Assembly (NCBI RefSeq): GCF_031877795.1
Contig: NC_133932.1
Coordinates: 80,341,937 to 80,405,936, forward strand
DNA length: 64,000 bases
Origin: Strix aluco
Lineage: Eukaryota; Chordata; Aves; Strigiformes; Strigidae
Direction: 5' to 3'
Position 1 is the first letter of the stretch, and each line of letters begins with the position of its first letter. The notes under the pieces were generated by a model. It saw only the letters and a program-made list of their open reading frames with translations. It ran no database searches and was not told the DNA's origin. Shown here piece after piece: positions 63,935 through 64,000 of the stretch. The translations under genes were made by a program, and so were the position numbers.

Positions 63935-64000
63935 TGAATCATAGAATCATAGAATCATTTAGGTTGGAAAAGACCCTTAAGATCGAGTCCAACTGTAAAC
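63935..64000 (-). mobile_element. CR1 LINE 3' end, minus strand, cut by window edge
   Basis: The reverse complement of a CR1 3' terminus begins here: two to three copies of the AATCATAG octamer unit, followed by 'ttaggttggaaaagaccctt' and an 'aagatcgagtccaac' segment. The element continues beyond the window, so its length and coding content are unknown. Confidence 0.93.

Noticed and set aside
40293..64000. Search for a 5' exon of ABCC4, the gene expected beside CLDN10 in this direction
   Set aside because: From remembered synteny ABCC4 should lie to the right on the plus strand, but no frame resembles its first exons and no clear promoter island is present; it is probably outside the window.
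1..64000. CRISPR arrays, prokaryotic operons, toxin or defence systems
   Set aside because: Repeat content, a spliced claudin exon and CR1 elements show vertebrate nuclear DNA; no regularly spaced direct repeats or compact gene clusters exist here.

Overview
The window looks like bird nuclear DNA. It is AT-rich and gene-poor, with CR1 LINE copies of very different ages, one retroviral solo LTR, and a single clearly recognisable coding exon. That exon (minus strand, 40079-40292) encodes the start of claudin-10, isoform a type: first membrane segment, the W...GLW..C...C claudin signature and a consensus 5' splice site. I did not recognise any other CLDN10 exon or any exon of a neighbouring gene. 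CLDN10 is read right to left, so positions 1-40078 are most simply the first intron, and 40293-64000 is the region upstream of the exon 1a promoter. This layout is inferred from orientation; the downstream exons are not visible. Layout from left to right: 1-12331 is unique non-coding DNA with one compound microsatellite. A 5'-truncated CR1 lies on the minus strand at about 12332-13085. An ancient CR1 reverse-transcriptase remnant lies on the plus strand at about 18170-18475. A small CpG-containing open segment of unknown nature is at 20441-20689. A younger 5'-truncated CR1 with an uninterrupted ORF2 C-terminus is at 22339-22984. A possible regulatory or old-repeat stretch covers about 23400-24290. 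An ancient CR1 on the minus strand is at 26025-26345. A strong CpG island at about 35030-35420 runs directly into a G-rich minisatellite (35254-35815). The CLDN10 exon 1a with a candidate TATA-type promoter is at 40079-40400. A complete solo LTR on the minus strand with a 4-bp target duplication is at 43817-44509. A GC-rich, internally duplicated block is at about 46180-47560. An ancient minus-strand CR1 interrupted by a plus-strand CR1 tail is at 49625-50210. A 73-bp inverted repeat, 72/73 identical across a 549-bp spacer, is at 58729-59423. The window ends inside another CR1 3' end. I see no operon-like gene system, CRISPR array, RNA gene or novel multi-gene system. The long open frames are explained by repeats without stop codons (35 kb), GC-rich sequence (46-47 kb) or LINE remnants. 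The most unusual structures are the near-perfect inverted repeat, the CpG island joined to a G-rich minisatellite, and an LTR about 3.5 kb upstream of, and in the same orientation as, CLDN10 exon 1a.
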